A DNA stretch of 35,808 nucleotides from JBFMDN01 sp040753915. Lineage in GTDB: Bacteria > Desulfobacterota > Desulfomonilia > Desulfomonilales > Desulfomonilaceae. The position numbers and the translations under genes were made by a program. The stretch covers positions 1-35,808 of the forward strand of contig JBFMDN010000059.1 of assembly GCA_040753915.1 (NCBI GenBank), read 5' to 3'. The notes under the pieces are model-generated. The model ran no database searches, was not told where the DNA came from, and saw only the letters and a list, made by a program, of their open reading frames with translations. Below, piece after piece: positions 1 to 7,319 of this stretch (positions are counted from its first letter, which is position 1; each line of letters opens with the position of its first letter).

Positions 1-52
1 GGAAGGAGCCCTTGTGTCATAATCACGTCACCTCGTTGGTGATAGAATCGTT

Positions 53-886
53 TTGACAAAAGCATTCTATCTTCTTGATCTCTCAAGAACAACGAGGTTT
101 TTCACTTTTTTTGACCCGCGATCCAGGGCGATTCGGATCATGCCCTGTCTGGACATGAAAGAGGGACGTGTTGTAAAGGGAATTCACTTCGTGGATCTGA
201 AGGATGCCGGTGATCCAGTGGAAAATGCGGCTCTATATCAGAAGGAAGGAGCCGATGAGCTGGCCATGCTGGACATAGCAGCGACCGTGGAGAACCGAAA
301 AACGCGCCTGGAATGGGTGAGAAACGTGTCATCGGTCATCACTATTCCGCTGACCGTCGGGGGTGGCATATCAGAGCTTGAGGACATATCCATGCTTCTG
401 GAAGCCGGTGCGGACAAGGTCTCTATGAACAGCGCAGCCGTGAAGCGCCCAGCGCTGATACGGGAAGCAGCAGAGAAGTTCGGCTCGAACCGCATCACCG
501 TTGCCATTGACGCCAGAAGGAACCAGGCTATGCCATCGAGTTTTGAGTTGGTGGTTTCCGGAGGCACGAAGCCGGTCGGGAAAGATGCGGTCGAATGGGC
601 CAGGGAATGCGAACAGCTTGGTGCAGGAGTGATCTTGCCCACCAGCATGGACGGAGATGGCACTCAGGCGGGTTACGACCTGGAGTTCACCAGAGCCATT
701 TCGGATGCTGTCAGCCTTCCGGTCGTTGCCTCTGGGGGAGCCGGGAAGCTTGAAGACTTTTATGACGCAGTTGTCCGCGGTGGGGCGACCATTCTGCTGG
801 CGGCTTCCGTGTTCCATTACCGCCTTCTCCGGATTGGGCAGGTTAAGGAGTATCTGCAAAGCAAGGGAATTGACGTCTCTCTATGA
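53..886 (+). CDS. hisF: Imidazole glycerol phosphate synthase cyclase subunit HisF, with an abnormal 5' end
   Basis: HisF is the cyclase half of imidazole glycerol phosphate synthase. With ammonia from HisH it turns PRFAR into IGP and AICAR (histidine and purine linkage, cytosol). The (beta-alpha)8 barrel runs from IMPCLDM to the C-terminal VKEYLQSKGIDV. The catalytic aspartates are visible in PCLDM and VAIDARR, and GRVVKG, LTVGGGI, ADKVSMNSAAV, PTSMDGDGT and VASGGAG are all present; the usual TSMDRDGT reads GDGT. Family members begin only about 5-7 residues before IIPCLD, but here no ATG or GTG lies there. The TTG at 53 adds a Phe/Thr-rich leader of about 28 residues containing a T7 run, so the true start is uncertain. 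No hisH or hisA is visible; the window edge lies 52 bases upstream. Confidence 0.88.
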   Translation: MTKAFYLLDLSRTTRFFTFFDPRSRAIRIMPCLDMKEGRVVKGIHFVDLKDAGDPVENAALYQKEGADELAMLDIAATVENRKTRLEWVRNVSSVITIPLTVGGGISELEDISMLLEAGADKVSMNSAAVKRPALIREAAEKFGSNRITVAIDARRNQAMPSSFELVVSGGTKPVGKDAVEWARECEQLGAGVILPTSMDGDGTQAGYDLEFTRAISDAVSLPVVASGGAGKLEDFYDAVVRGGATILLAASVFHYRLLRIGQVKEYLQSKGIDVSL

Positions 887-978
887 TTTGAGGAAATCAC
901 CGTGGTTCAACTCGTGGTACTGCAATGGGACCACGAGATGCTACGGTTCCAAGAGGTTTGTGGTCTGTCTGCGTCTGG

Positions 979-1233
979 ATGAAAAATGTGGATGCGGACA
1001 GACTTATCGATTCGTTCGGCACAATGCCGGGCGATCTGATAAATCTTGGCTTTCTCCTGCTCAATCCGGCTCGACTGATGATCGCCAAGTACTTGGGTTT
1101 CCTGGAGAACATGGACTGCATACAATTCGTTGAAAATTTCATTCGCATGGAAAACTGGATCTTTGATAGCCCCGATGTTGCAGGAGAAACATTCAGGCAA
1201 TTCGTGAAGGACTGCTATTAGAAAAACCAGTTG
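979..1233 (+). pseudogene. phaC: Fragment of class III PHA synthase (phaC), interior only
   Basis: The frame reads KNVDADRLIDSFGTMPGD, FLLLNPARLMIAKYLGFLEN, EFVENF-like and MENWIFDSPDVAGETFRQF, which I recognise as an internal stretch of PhaC, the polyhydroxyalkanoate polymerase. The catalytic lipase-box cysteine region lies outside this fragment. After VKDCY a TAG stop (1219-1221) stands where family members carry Gln in CYQKNQL; the following bases still encode KNQL, which fits a CAG to TAG change. Straight after KNQL the sequence switches to phaJ. It is therefore a remnant of a longer gene that lost both ends. Its upstream edge is not sharp, and the first part of the open frame from 925 is not PhaC-like. 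Confidence 0.75.
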
Positions 1234-1501
1234 GATTGCACATGGCATGCTCACGGCAGGTTTTATATCGGCCGTCATCGCAAACCAACTGCCGGGCCCC
1301 GGAACGATCTATCTGAGGCAGGAACTGGATTTTCGTGCCCCTGTGCGTATTGGGGACACCATCACGGCCCGTGTCGAGGTTATGGAAATCATCGCCGGCA
1401 AGAATCAGGTTAGGCTAAAGACCACCTGCACAAACCAAGACGGGACCCAGGTGCTGGATGGCGAGGCCATCGTGAGTCCTCCTAGAGCTCCGAAACATTG
1501 A
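1232..1501 (+). pseudogene. phaJ: 3' part of (R)-specific enoyl-CoA hydratase PhaJ (MaoC-like hotdog protein)
   Basis: The frame reads WIAHGMLTAGFISAVIA, then LPGPGTIYL, FRAPVRIGDTITARVEV, RLKTTCTNQDG and LDGEAIV. This is the C-terminal two thirds of an (R)-hydratase of the PhaJ/MaoC type, which supplies (R)-3-hydroxyacyl-CoA to PHA synthase. The catalytic Asp-x-x-x-x-His segment lies just upstream of IAHGMLTA and is mostly missing: only the His of IAHG remains. An 84-residue open frame starts at the ATG at 1247, but it would lack the active site. It is joined directly to the phaC remnant, so a deletion probably fused two genes of one PHA operon. Expression from 1247 cannot be excluded, but function is unlikely. 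Confidence 0.72.
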
Positions 1502-1543
1502 TCAGCTTCTGCGCCTGGGCTAATCGTGGCGAAAGGATGATTC

Positions 1544-2437
1544 CTATTCCACCCTTATGCGGCTGCTGATGCAGGCATGACATGAACCTGAGCGAATCCT
1601 AGCGGCGTCAGACAGAGAGATTACCCCGACAACATTTTCAGTGGCTTCCGACCACACGAACAACCTCTGAAGATCCGTAAGGATCATCTTCCGTATAGCG
1701 TCTTCGAGAAGTGTACTCTCTTCGCAGGAAATCACGCGAGACGATGACAGGATGTGTCCCGCGATAGTTTCCGACGGTACTCCGCGAGCATAAGCCAGGA
1801 TGAGGTCAGTCTTTGAAATTACACTGATGGGAATCTCTTCACGGTTCTTGACCAGTACTGTCCCGCATCGGTGCTCAGAGATTGCTTCCATGATCCGGAA
1901 AAGGTCGTCCTGGTCGTAGAACCAAACGACAGATCCTCTCATGACTTCTTTGACCTTGATTCGCAGCTCAACGTTATCCTGAAGGTTCTTCTTTCGATTC
2001 ATCACGCTTCGGTCACAGTTTCTGCAGTACCCATAGAGCAGTCCCACAATATCCGGATAAGCCACTACTCCCACAACACTGTCATCCGACTCTTCGCGTA
2101 CGTACAAGCGATACACGCGTTGATTGCGCATCGTGTCCAAAACCGACTCCAGAGAGTCACCAAGGGTGCAGAAGAGAGGCGGCGATACCATTATGTGAGC
2201 CAATGGTGCGTCAATGGGTATTCCGGCATAGTAGGCGCCCACAATATCCGTTTTGGAAACCACGCCGACAGGCGAACCGTCTTCCCCACGGACAAGGACG
2301 GCATTGATCTTGTACTTGATCAGATGCCTGATCCCGTGACTGATCGGCGAATTCGCGGGGAGACTGACGATCTGAGCTCGCATCGCTTCTTTGACCGTAG
2401 CATCCGACAAAATACTCTTTCTTGATGCTTCGCCCAT
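1544..2437 (-). CDS. Four-CBS-motif (two Bateman modules) regulatory protein
   Basis: This 297-residue soluble protein is built almost entirely of CBS motifs. Repeats begin near VKEAMRAQIVSLPANSPIS (about 15-35), LAHIMVSPPLFCTLGDSLE (about 80-100), VKEVMRGSVVWFYDQDDLF (about 165-185) and IAGHILSSSRVISCEESTL (about 230-250). They carry characteristic endings such as PVGVVSKTDIVGAY and VVGVISLSDAA. CBS pairs usually bind adenosyl ligands (AMP, ATP or SAM) and gate a partner. No enzyme or transporter domain is attached. Two short cysteine motifs, GYCRNCDRS after the second motif and GSCHACIS at the C-terminus, could form a metal or redox site (inference). It shares strand with the CBS gene upstream (39-bp gap), so the two are probably co-transcribed. 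The ligand is unknown. Confidence 0.85.
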   Translation of the reverse strand: MGEASRKSILSDATVKEAMRAQIVSLPANSPISHGIRHLIKYKINAVLVRGEDGSPVGVVSKTDIVGAYYAGIPIDAPLAHIMVSPPLFCTLGDSLESVLDTMRNQRVYRLYVREESDDSVVGVVAYPDIVGLLYGYCRNCDRSVMNRKKNLQDNVELRIKVKEVMRGSVVWFYDQDDLFRIMEAISEHRCGTVLVKNREEIPISVISKTDLILAYARGVPSETIAGHILSSSRVISCEESTLLEDAIRKMILTDLQRLFVWSEATENVVGVISLSDAARIRSGSCHACISSRIRVE

Positions 2438-2476
2438 TTCTACTCCCTTTTCTGCGTGAACGAGCCGATGCGGCCA

Positions 2477-2962
2477 TCATTCGACGGGTCCACGCGTGGG
2501 TGATAACTTCTCTACCAGAAAATAGAAGAGATCCGAAAGGTAAACCATGCCTTCCACAACTCCGTCGCTTACCACCGGAAGTCGGCGCACGTGTTTCTTG
2601 ATCATTATGTCCAAGATATGCAACACGTGAGTGTCGGGAGCCACTGTTATCACATCGGTCGTCATGATGTCTTCAACGCGCACGGCTTGTGCTCTTTCTG
2701 CAAGGACTTCAAAGAGTCCGGACACCTCTATGTCCGTCATTATACCCCATACCTGCGCATGTTTTGGCCGAACCAGTAGCAACAGGTCGTACATCGACAA
2801 CATCCCGATAAGGCGCCCTACCTCGTCCTCGACGATCATACCGAACACACGCCTTTGTTTTTCCTCACTCACTTGCTTAAAGCGTTCTATTGCTTCTGCA
2901 ACAGTCATATGTGGACTCAGCGTGTGGAACTTTGTCTCCATGATGTCTCTGGCTCTGAACAT
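2477..2962 (-). CDS. CBS-pair domain protein
   Basis: This is a small two-CBS protein of about 161 residues. The first motif is RARDIMETKFHTLSPHMTVAEAIERF; the second is VEDIMTTDVITVAPDTHVLHILDIM followed by VRRLPVVSDGVVEGMVYLSDL. The open frame extends ten codons further upstream (to 2992), but CBS proteins normally start right before the DIM motif, so I prefer the ATG giving MFRARDIM. It lies directly upstream of the four-CBS gene on the same strand, and the pair probably forms a small operon. Stand-alone CBS proteins usually sense adenine nucleotides and bind a partner protein; none can be named from this context. Confidence 0.82.
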   Translation of the reverse strand: MFRARDIMETKFHTLSPHMTVAEAIERFKQVSEEKQRRVFGMIVEDEVGRLIGMLSMYDLLLLVRPKHAQVWGIMTDIEVSGLFEVLAERAQAVRVEDIMTTDVITVAPDTHVLHILDIMIKKHVRRLPVVSDGVVEGMVYLSDLFYFLVEKLSPTRGPVE

Positions 2963-3360
2963 GTATAACCTCAAGATGCTCTTGTAACACACACACTCCG
3001 CGTTCCTTCTGGAGAATCTGGGGTGCCTCTGGAACCCTTAGTGTCGGCCATAAGCCAGGAAATCCGTAGGCATTGTCGGAAAACAGCAACCTCTGTTATG
3101 ACCACCTGTCGATCGAAGGCTCATTTGTTTTCAACCGCGATGAACGCCATGCACAGTCGATGCGCGGTACTGAAGTGGGCCTCCTCTTGACCCTTACCGT
3201 GGTCCACCTCTCCCGCAATTGTCAGGGCGCTCCGCTGTAACGTCAACATCTTTCTGTCCGAATGCCTGCTATCATGCCAGGTACGGAACATGAAAATCGG
3301 GACGTGTCACACCTGCGCTGCCATGCATATACGCCGGTCACCTCACTGGCAGGGTTCTGT
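2963..3360. other. Intergenic stretch without a recognisable gene
   Basis: This is about 400 bases between the promoter side of the CBS genes and the end of the nuclease gene. Open frames here are short and lack family resemblance. I see no convincing terminator hairpin or promoter. Confidence 0.5.
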
Positions 3361-4029
3361 TCACGGTTTGCTTCTCTTTCGCCACACCCACGGAGGAACC
3401 GGGTGGGGATCTGACCACAGTCCTACACGAGCCTTCCTTGCAGCATCTTCAAGGTTCGCGAGCTCTCGGTCATGTGGAGCGGACCTCCTAGACCACCAGG
3501 CAAGCCCAGCTCTTAGTAGCTCCTTGTTTACGTTCTTGCCTTCTACAGTGACCCAAGCCACAGTCCTGCCGTGTTGGTCAATCGTGATCGGCTCGACTTC
3601 GACGACTTTCTTGAAGACGAGGGAGCTGGTGAACTGCCTAGCTCTGGTACCGAATGGCTGCCCACGTTCCGGGCAGTCGATACCGTACAAGCGAATTTTC
3701 ATTGCGTGGTCCCGGCACATGACCTTGATTGAATCGCCATCCTGGACAGATACGCAGAGTCCAGACCATCCGAAACAAGGAACGGTTGAGAGGAGAATGA
3801 GAACTGTGAGCAGGACTTTCATTCGAAGGGAGCTCATGTTGACGATGCCAAACTCAGGTACAATCCGGCCGCTTTCTGGGAATTGCACGAGCCGTTCGAC
3901 TGCAGAAATTACCTTGCGTACCATGCGCTCCCCTACTTCGCCGATCTCGCGGTCAGCGTACCACGTACGGATTTCCTCAAGGCCCTGCACAGCCGAGAGA
4001 GCGAAGGTCAGTCTATACTTTCGAGGCAT
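3361..4029 (-). CDS. Secreted staphylococcal-nuclease-like (thermonuclease) protein fused to a ParE-like toxin N-terminus
   Basis: The open frame has two parts. Residues 1-63 are the N-terminal part of a ParE/RelE toxin. From Met65 or Met70 comes a typical signal peptide (MKVLLTVLILLSTVPCFG) and an SNase domain: VQDGDSIKV, IRLYGIDCPERGQPFG, IDQHGRTVAWV, LLRAGLAWW and ARKARVGLWS. These carry the Arg, Glu and Arg seen at the nuclease active site (IRLYGID, CPE, HGR). The mature function is probably a Ca2+-dependent extracytoplasmic nuclease that cuts DNA or RNA. The nuclease likely has its own start at ATG 3837 or 3822; in the long form the signal sequence would be internal and probably non-functional. 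The join is in frame and abrupt, so it looks like a recombination junction rather than a designed fusion. Confidence 0.8.
   Translation of the reverse strand: MPRKYRLTFALSAVQGLEEIRTWYADREIGEVGERMVRKVISAVERLVQFPESGRIVPEFGIVNMSSLRMKVLLTVLILLSTVPCFGWSGLCVSVQDGDSIKVMCRDHAMKIRLYGIDCPERGQPFGTRARQFTSSLVFKKVVEVEPITIDQHGRTVAWVTVEGKNVNKELLRAGLAWWSRRSAPHDRELANLEDAARKARVGLWSDPHPVPPWVWRKRSKP
3838..4029 (-). pseudogene. Truncated ParE/RelE-type toxin (first about 63 residues)
   Basis: The start MPRKYRLTF, the segment VQGLEEIRTWYADREIG and the motif FPESGRIVPEFG are characteristic of ParE/RelE-superfamily toxins, which are normally 95-100 residues. The C-terminal half, with the family's conserved I/V-x-YR-I/V strand and catalytic or substrate-contact residues, is absent. 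The sequence runs straight into the nuclease signal peptide. The 17-base overlap with the antitoxin gene is normal for these loci, so a complete TA operon once stood here. Toxin activity should be lost. Confidence 0.75.
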
Positions 4030-4310
4030 CTGTTCGTGTCAATCCGAGATGCCTTTTCACGTCCGCGAGATTCATTTCCCGGCCCTCTTCCAGATCCAGC
4101 AACCCTTGGACGACACCACGCAGAAATGCCAGTTCTTCCGTTTGAGTTTCATAATCCTCGATAGATTGGACGACAGCCACCCCACGCCCTCTATTGGTCA
4201 AAAGGACCGGCCTGCGGGTCTTATCAACCTGTCTCACGATTCGGCCGGGATTGAGCCTCATGTCGCTCAGCGGAACGATGTCCTCCGAAAATTTTGGGAG
4301 GTGTGTACAT
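4013..4310 (-). CDS. Phd/YefM-type antitoxin, apparently frameshifted near its start
   Basis: The body DIVPLSDMRLNPGRIV, RPVLLTNRGRGVAVVQSIEDYE and the C-terminal REMNLADVKRHLGL fit the Phd/YefM antitoxin family: an N-terminal DNA-binding fold and a C-terminal toxin-neutralising tail. A strong Shine-Dalgarno AGGAGG (4315-4320) precedes ATG 4310, which would give MYTPPK. This start is one base out of frame with the body. Removing one base from the A4T4 run at 4288-4295 joins the two frames as MYTPPKFSEDIVPLSDM, the usual start of the family. So either a one-base insertion or a homopolymer sequencing error is present. Without a correction, translation could begin only at the in-frame ATG 4261 inside the domain. 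It overlaps the truncated toxin. Confidence 0.72.
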
Positions 4311-4776
4311 GATTCCTCCTCTCTTGGTCTCTGAATAGTACTAATAATAGCGCCACTTAAGTGACTGAGCAAACCTTTCATCTGCCAGGCGGCACCTGTA
4401 GTCCGAACGTTACCACTCCAGCCTGAGAAGAACCAATGCGGACGGAAAGGACAAGGGGAAGAGCTGAAAAGAAACTTTACCTCTAGTTTAACATGTGGCA
4501 CATAATTCCAGGGCAGGGGGTGCCGCGCTTTTTCATGGTAAAGCTGGCGACCAGCGCCATAACCGACTGATTTTCTGTAGGGCGGTTTCCAAGCTGGGTA
4601 GTTTTGCCACGCAATCGCACTGCACCCGATGGCAGGCTACTGGCGTGACATAGCCTGAAAGACCTTGAGGACCGGTTGAAAGCTCAAAACCTCGATCACT
4701 CATGCGACCGTTCTCTCAGATGAGCGCGATGGTCAATTCCAGGAGACAAGAGAACGAACGCGGAGAAGGAGTAGTC
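4311..4776. other. Intergenic region upstream of the sugar operon, with a weak operator-like repeat
   Basis: No gene is recognised. Near the operon start, 4676-4687 reads TTGA-AAGC-TCAA, a short inverted repeat that could be a LacI-family or similar operator. The arms are only four bases, so this is weak. No clear -35/-10 pair was found. Confidence 0.3.
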
Positions 4777-5796
4777 TTGAACAAGAACATCCTGATTCTG
4801 GTACTTCTGCTGGTCGCAGGTACAGCCTTGGGCACTGGACTGTTCCTTAAGAAGGGAGACGGCACGACTCCCCGGGGCGATTCCTCCAGAGCCGGGAACG
4901 CCGCCGAAGAGACCAAGAGAGTGGGCCCCATCGCAGTCATCCCAAAGGGAACTACCCATTCGTTCTGGAACTCGGTTCTCGCCGGTGCACAAAAGGCAGC
5001 GAAAGAGCACGATGTGGAGATCTTCTGGACGGGTCCGGACCGCGAGGGTGATCGTGAAAAACAGATCCAAATCGTCGAGGACTTCATCGTCAAAAGGGTC
5101 GCGGGCATCGTACTGGCGCCCACCGACGCGGGAGCGCTCGTTCCCGTGGTCGAACGTGCTGCAGCCGCCAAGATCCCGGTAGTTATCATCGACTCAGATA
5201 TCGAAACCGACAAGCGGGTCTCCTTCGTGGCCACTGACAACTACGCTGGCGGAGCCCTCGCCGCGAAACACATGGCGAAGCTCCTCGGCGGCAAGGGCAA
5301 GGTGGCAGTCATCAAGTACATGGCAGGCTCCGCGTCCACCACGGCTCGAGAAAACGGTTTCATCGAAACACTGAAAAAGGGGTTTCCCCAGATCGAGGTG
5401 GTTGAAGACCGTTACGGCATGGACACGGTAGAGACCGCACTCTCCGCAGCGGAAGACGTGCTCACCCGCCACAAAGAGCTCGATGGCATCTTCGCGTGCA
5501 ACGAGTCGACTTCTCGCGGGGCCCTGCGAGCCCTTGAGGGTCAGGGCCGAGCTGACGTCGTGAAGATGATCGGCTTCGATGCTGCTGACGCCCTGCTCAA
5601 AGGTCTCGAGGCCGGTCGCATCGACGCCCTCGTCGTCCAGAATCCCCAGGCTATGGGGTACAAAGGAGTTTCCAGCGTCGTCGCGGCAATCAAGGGCGAA
5701 AGCGTGGAAGCGAGAATCGACACCGGGGTGGAGCTCGTCACCAAGGACCGATTGAGCTCACCCGAGATTCGAGCGCTCATCGGAAGCGAAGGTTGA
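4777..5796 (+). CDS. ABC sugar transporter, periplasmic sugar-binding protein (RbsB type)
   Basis: This type I periplasmic-binding protein captures a sugar for the adjacent ABC permease. I choose TTG 4777 because GGAGAAGGAG lies directly before it and it opens a textbook N-terminal hydrophobic segment (MNKNILILVLLLVAGTALG). There is no lipobox Cys, so the protein is either anchored by this helix or cleaved. The mature part starts IAVIPKGTTHSFWNSVLAGAQKAAKE and continues with QIQIVEDFIVKRVAGIVLAPTDAGALVPVVE, PVVIIDSD, FVATDNYAGGALAAKHMA, GIFACNESTSRGALRAL and IGFDAADALLKGLEAGRIDALVVQNP, all hallmarks of Peripla_BP_4. The stop overlaps the start of the ATPase gene by one base. Its position with an isomerase and a kinase argues for a monosaccharide ligand; the sugar cannot be read directly. 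Confidence 0.92.
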   Translation: MNKNILILVLLLVAGTALGTGLFLKKGDGTTPRGDSSRAGNAAEETKRVGPIAVIPKGTTHSFWNSVLAGAQKAAKEHDVEIFWTGPDREGDREKQIQIVEDFIVKRVAGIVLAPTDAGALVPVVERAAAAKIPVVIIDSDIETDKRVSFVATDNYAGGALAAKHMAKLLGGKGKVAVIKYMAGSASTTARENGFIETLKKGFPQIEVVEDRYGMDTVETALSAAEDVLTRHKELDGIFACNESTSRGALRALEGQGRADVVKMIGFDAADALLKGLEAGRIDALVVQNPQAMGYKGVSSVVAAIKGESVEARIDTGVELVTKDRLSSPEIRALIGSEG

Positions 5797-7319
5797 TGGT
5801 GCTGTCCCCGCGAGTCGACTCCTCCCAGTACGCCCTCGAGATGCAGGGCATCAGCAAGAGCTTCGGCCCAGTCAAGGCTCTTGAAGATGTCACGCTGTGC
5901 GTCCAGCGGGGGACGGTTCACGCCCTGGTGGGCGAGAACGGCGCGGGCAAGTCCACTTTGATGAAGATCCTCTCGGGAGTTTACCAGCCAGACACCGGAT
6001 CCATCGTGCGAGAGGGCAAGGCCTGCCAGTGGAAGCATCCTTCCGACTCCCTCGCTGCCGGGGTCGCGATGATCTACCAGGAGCTCAGCCTCGCGCCGGA
6101 TCTCACCGTCGCGGAGAATGTGTGGCTCGGCATCGAGCCCCGTGGCACGCTGCCCGGTACCTACAGCAAGAATCGAATGCTGGCAGAGACCCGCGCACTG
6201 GCTGAAAGACATGGTTTCGAAGTGGATCCCGCCCAAAGAGTGGAGTATCTGCCAGCCAGCGCTTGCCAGATTGTCGAAGTGCTCAAGGCCCTTGCACGCA
6301 ACGCTGAGATTCTGGTCATGGACGAGCCGACCTCCTCGTGTGGAAAACACGAGGTGGCCGTCCTTCTCGAAATGGTCAAGAAACTGAGCCGCTCGGGGAC
6401 TACCATTATCTACATCTCCCATCGGCTCGAAGAGGTAGTTGAGATCGCCGGGCAACTCACCGTTCTCCGCGACGGACGGGCTGTATACACCGGCCCCATG
6501 AAGGGCCTCGACATCGCTGATATCGTCAAACATATGGTGGGCCGCGACCTGGACGACTACTTCCCCAAGAGGGAGGTCGAAGTTGGGGCTGTGGCTCTGA
6601 GCGTGACGGGGCTTTCCTCCCAGGGTGTAGAAAACGTCAGTTTCGATTTGCACTGGGGAGAGATCCTCGGAGTCGCCGGCCTGGTGGGCGCAGGTCGCAC
6701 CGAGCTTGCCCGCGTCCTGTGTGGTCTCGAGCCCTCAATCCATGGTAACGTCAAGATCTCCGGGAAAAGCGTGAAAATAACGGCGCCGGCCGACGCACTC
6801 TCACTCGGAATCATGTATGTCACAGAAGACCGTAAGCGCACGGGGTTGTGCCTCGACCTCCCGGCAGCGTGGAACATGACGCTTCCATGCCTCGCCGAGC
6901 TGGGCATGAAACATATCCTGCACCTCGGCCGCGAAAATCAAATCGCCGAAGAAGCGGCAAGAAAGCTCTCGCTCAAGTGGCCCGGGCCGGGAGCGCCGAC
7001 GAGCGCTCTTTCGGGCGGAAATCAACAGAAGCTGCTGCTCGGTCGCGCGCTCATCGCTCAGTCGCTGCTGTGGGTGCTGGATGAGCCCACTCGTGGCATC
7101 GACATCGCTGCCAAGGTCGACATCTACAAGCTCATCGGACGGATGGCCGCTGAGGGGAAGGCCGTTCTCATTATTTCTTCGGATCTGCCCGAGCTCTTCG
7201 GAATCACTGACCGAATTCTGGTGATGCGCCGTGGCCGTCTCGTCGCCGACCTTGTGACCTCAGAAACCACCCCGGAGACCGTGATGCAGCTCGCCGCAGT
7301 GGACAGGGGCATCGCATGA
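5796..7319 (+). CDS. ABC sugar transporter, tandem ATPase (RbsA/XylG type)
   Basis: This is a cytoplasmic double-nucleotide-binding-domain ATPase that powers sugar import. Domain 1 has Walker A GENGAGKST (about residues 47-55), the Q-loop YQELSLAPDLT, Walker B ILVMDEPTSS and the switch His in YISHRLEE. Its signature is unusual: YLPASACQIVE stands where relatives have LS(I/V)xQQQMVE, and the D-loop is SSCGKHE. Domain 2 has the degenerate Walker A normal for this family (GLVGAGRTEL), a canonical signature LSGGNQQK, Walker B LWVLDEPTRGID and a switch segment IISSDLPE. The ATG at 5796 overlaps the stop of the binding-protein gene (TGATG), so translation is probably coupled. The length, about 507 residues, is normal. 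Confidence 0.93.
   Translation: MVLSPRVDSSQYALEMQGISKSFGPVKALEDVTLCVQRGTVHALVGENGAGKSTLMKILSGVYQPDTGSIVREGKACQWKHPSDSLAAGVAMIYQELSLAPDLTVAENVWLGIEPRGTLPGTYSKNRMLAETRALAERHGFEVDPAQRVEYLPASACQIVEVLKALARNAEILVMDEPTSSCGKHEVAVLLEMVKKLSRSGTTIIYISHRLEEVVEIAGQLTVLRDGRAVYTGPMKGLDIADIVKHMVGRDLDDYFPKREVEVGAVALSVTGLSSQGVENVSFDLHWGEILGVAGLVGAGRTELARVLCGLEPSIHGNVKISGKSVKITAPADALSLGIMYVTEDRKRTGLCLDLPAAWNMTLPCLAELGMKHILHLGRENQIAEEAARKLSLKWPGPGAPTSALSGGNQQKLLLGRALIAQSLLWVLDEPTRGIDIAAKVDIYKLIGRMAAEGKAVLIISSDLPELFGITDRILVMRRGRLVADLVTSETTPETVMQLAAVDRGIA

Noticed and set aside
1351..1362. GGGGACACCATC inside phaJ as a RAYT left end
   Set aside because: It encodes the conserved GDTIT of PhaJ and lacks the AATTC flank.
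5541..6653. Long minus-strand open frame (370 codons) in the transporter genes
   Set aside because: It lies opposite two clear ABC genes and shows no family; a GC-rich antisense shadow.
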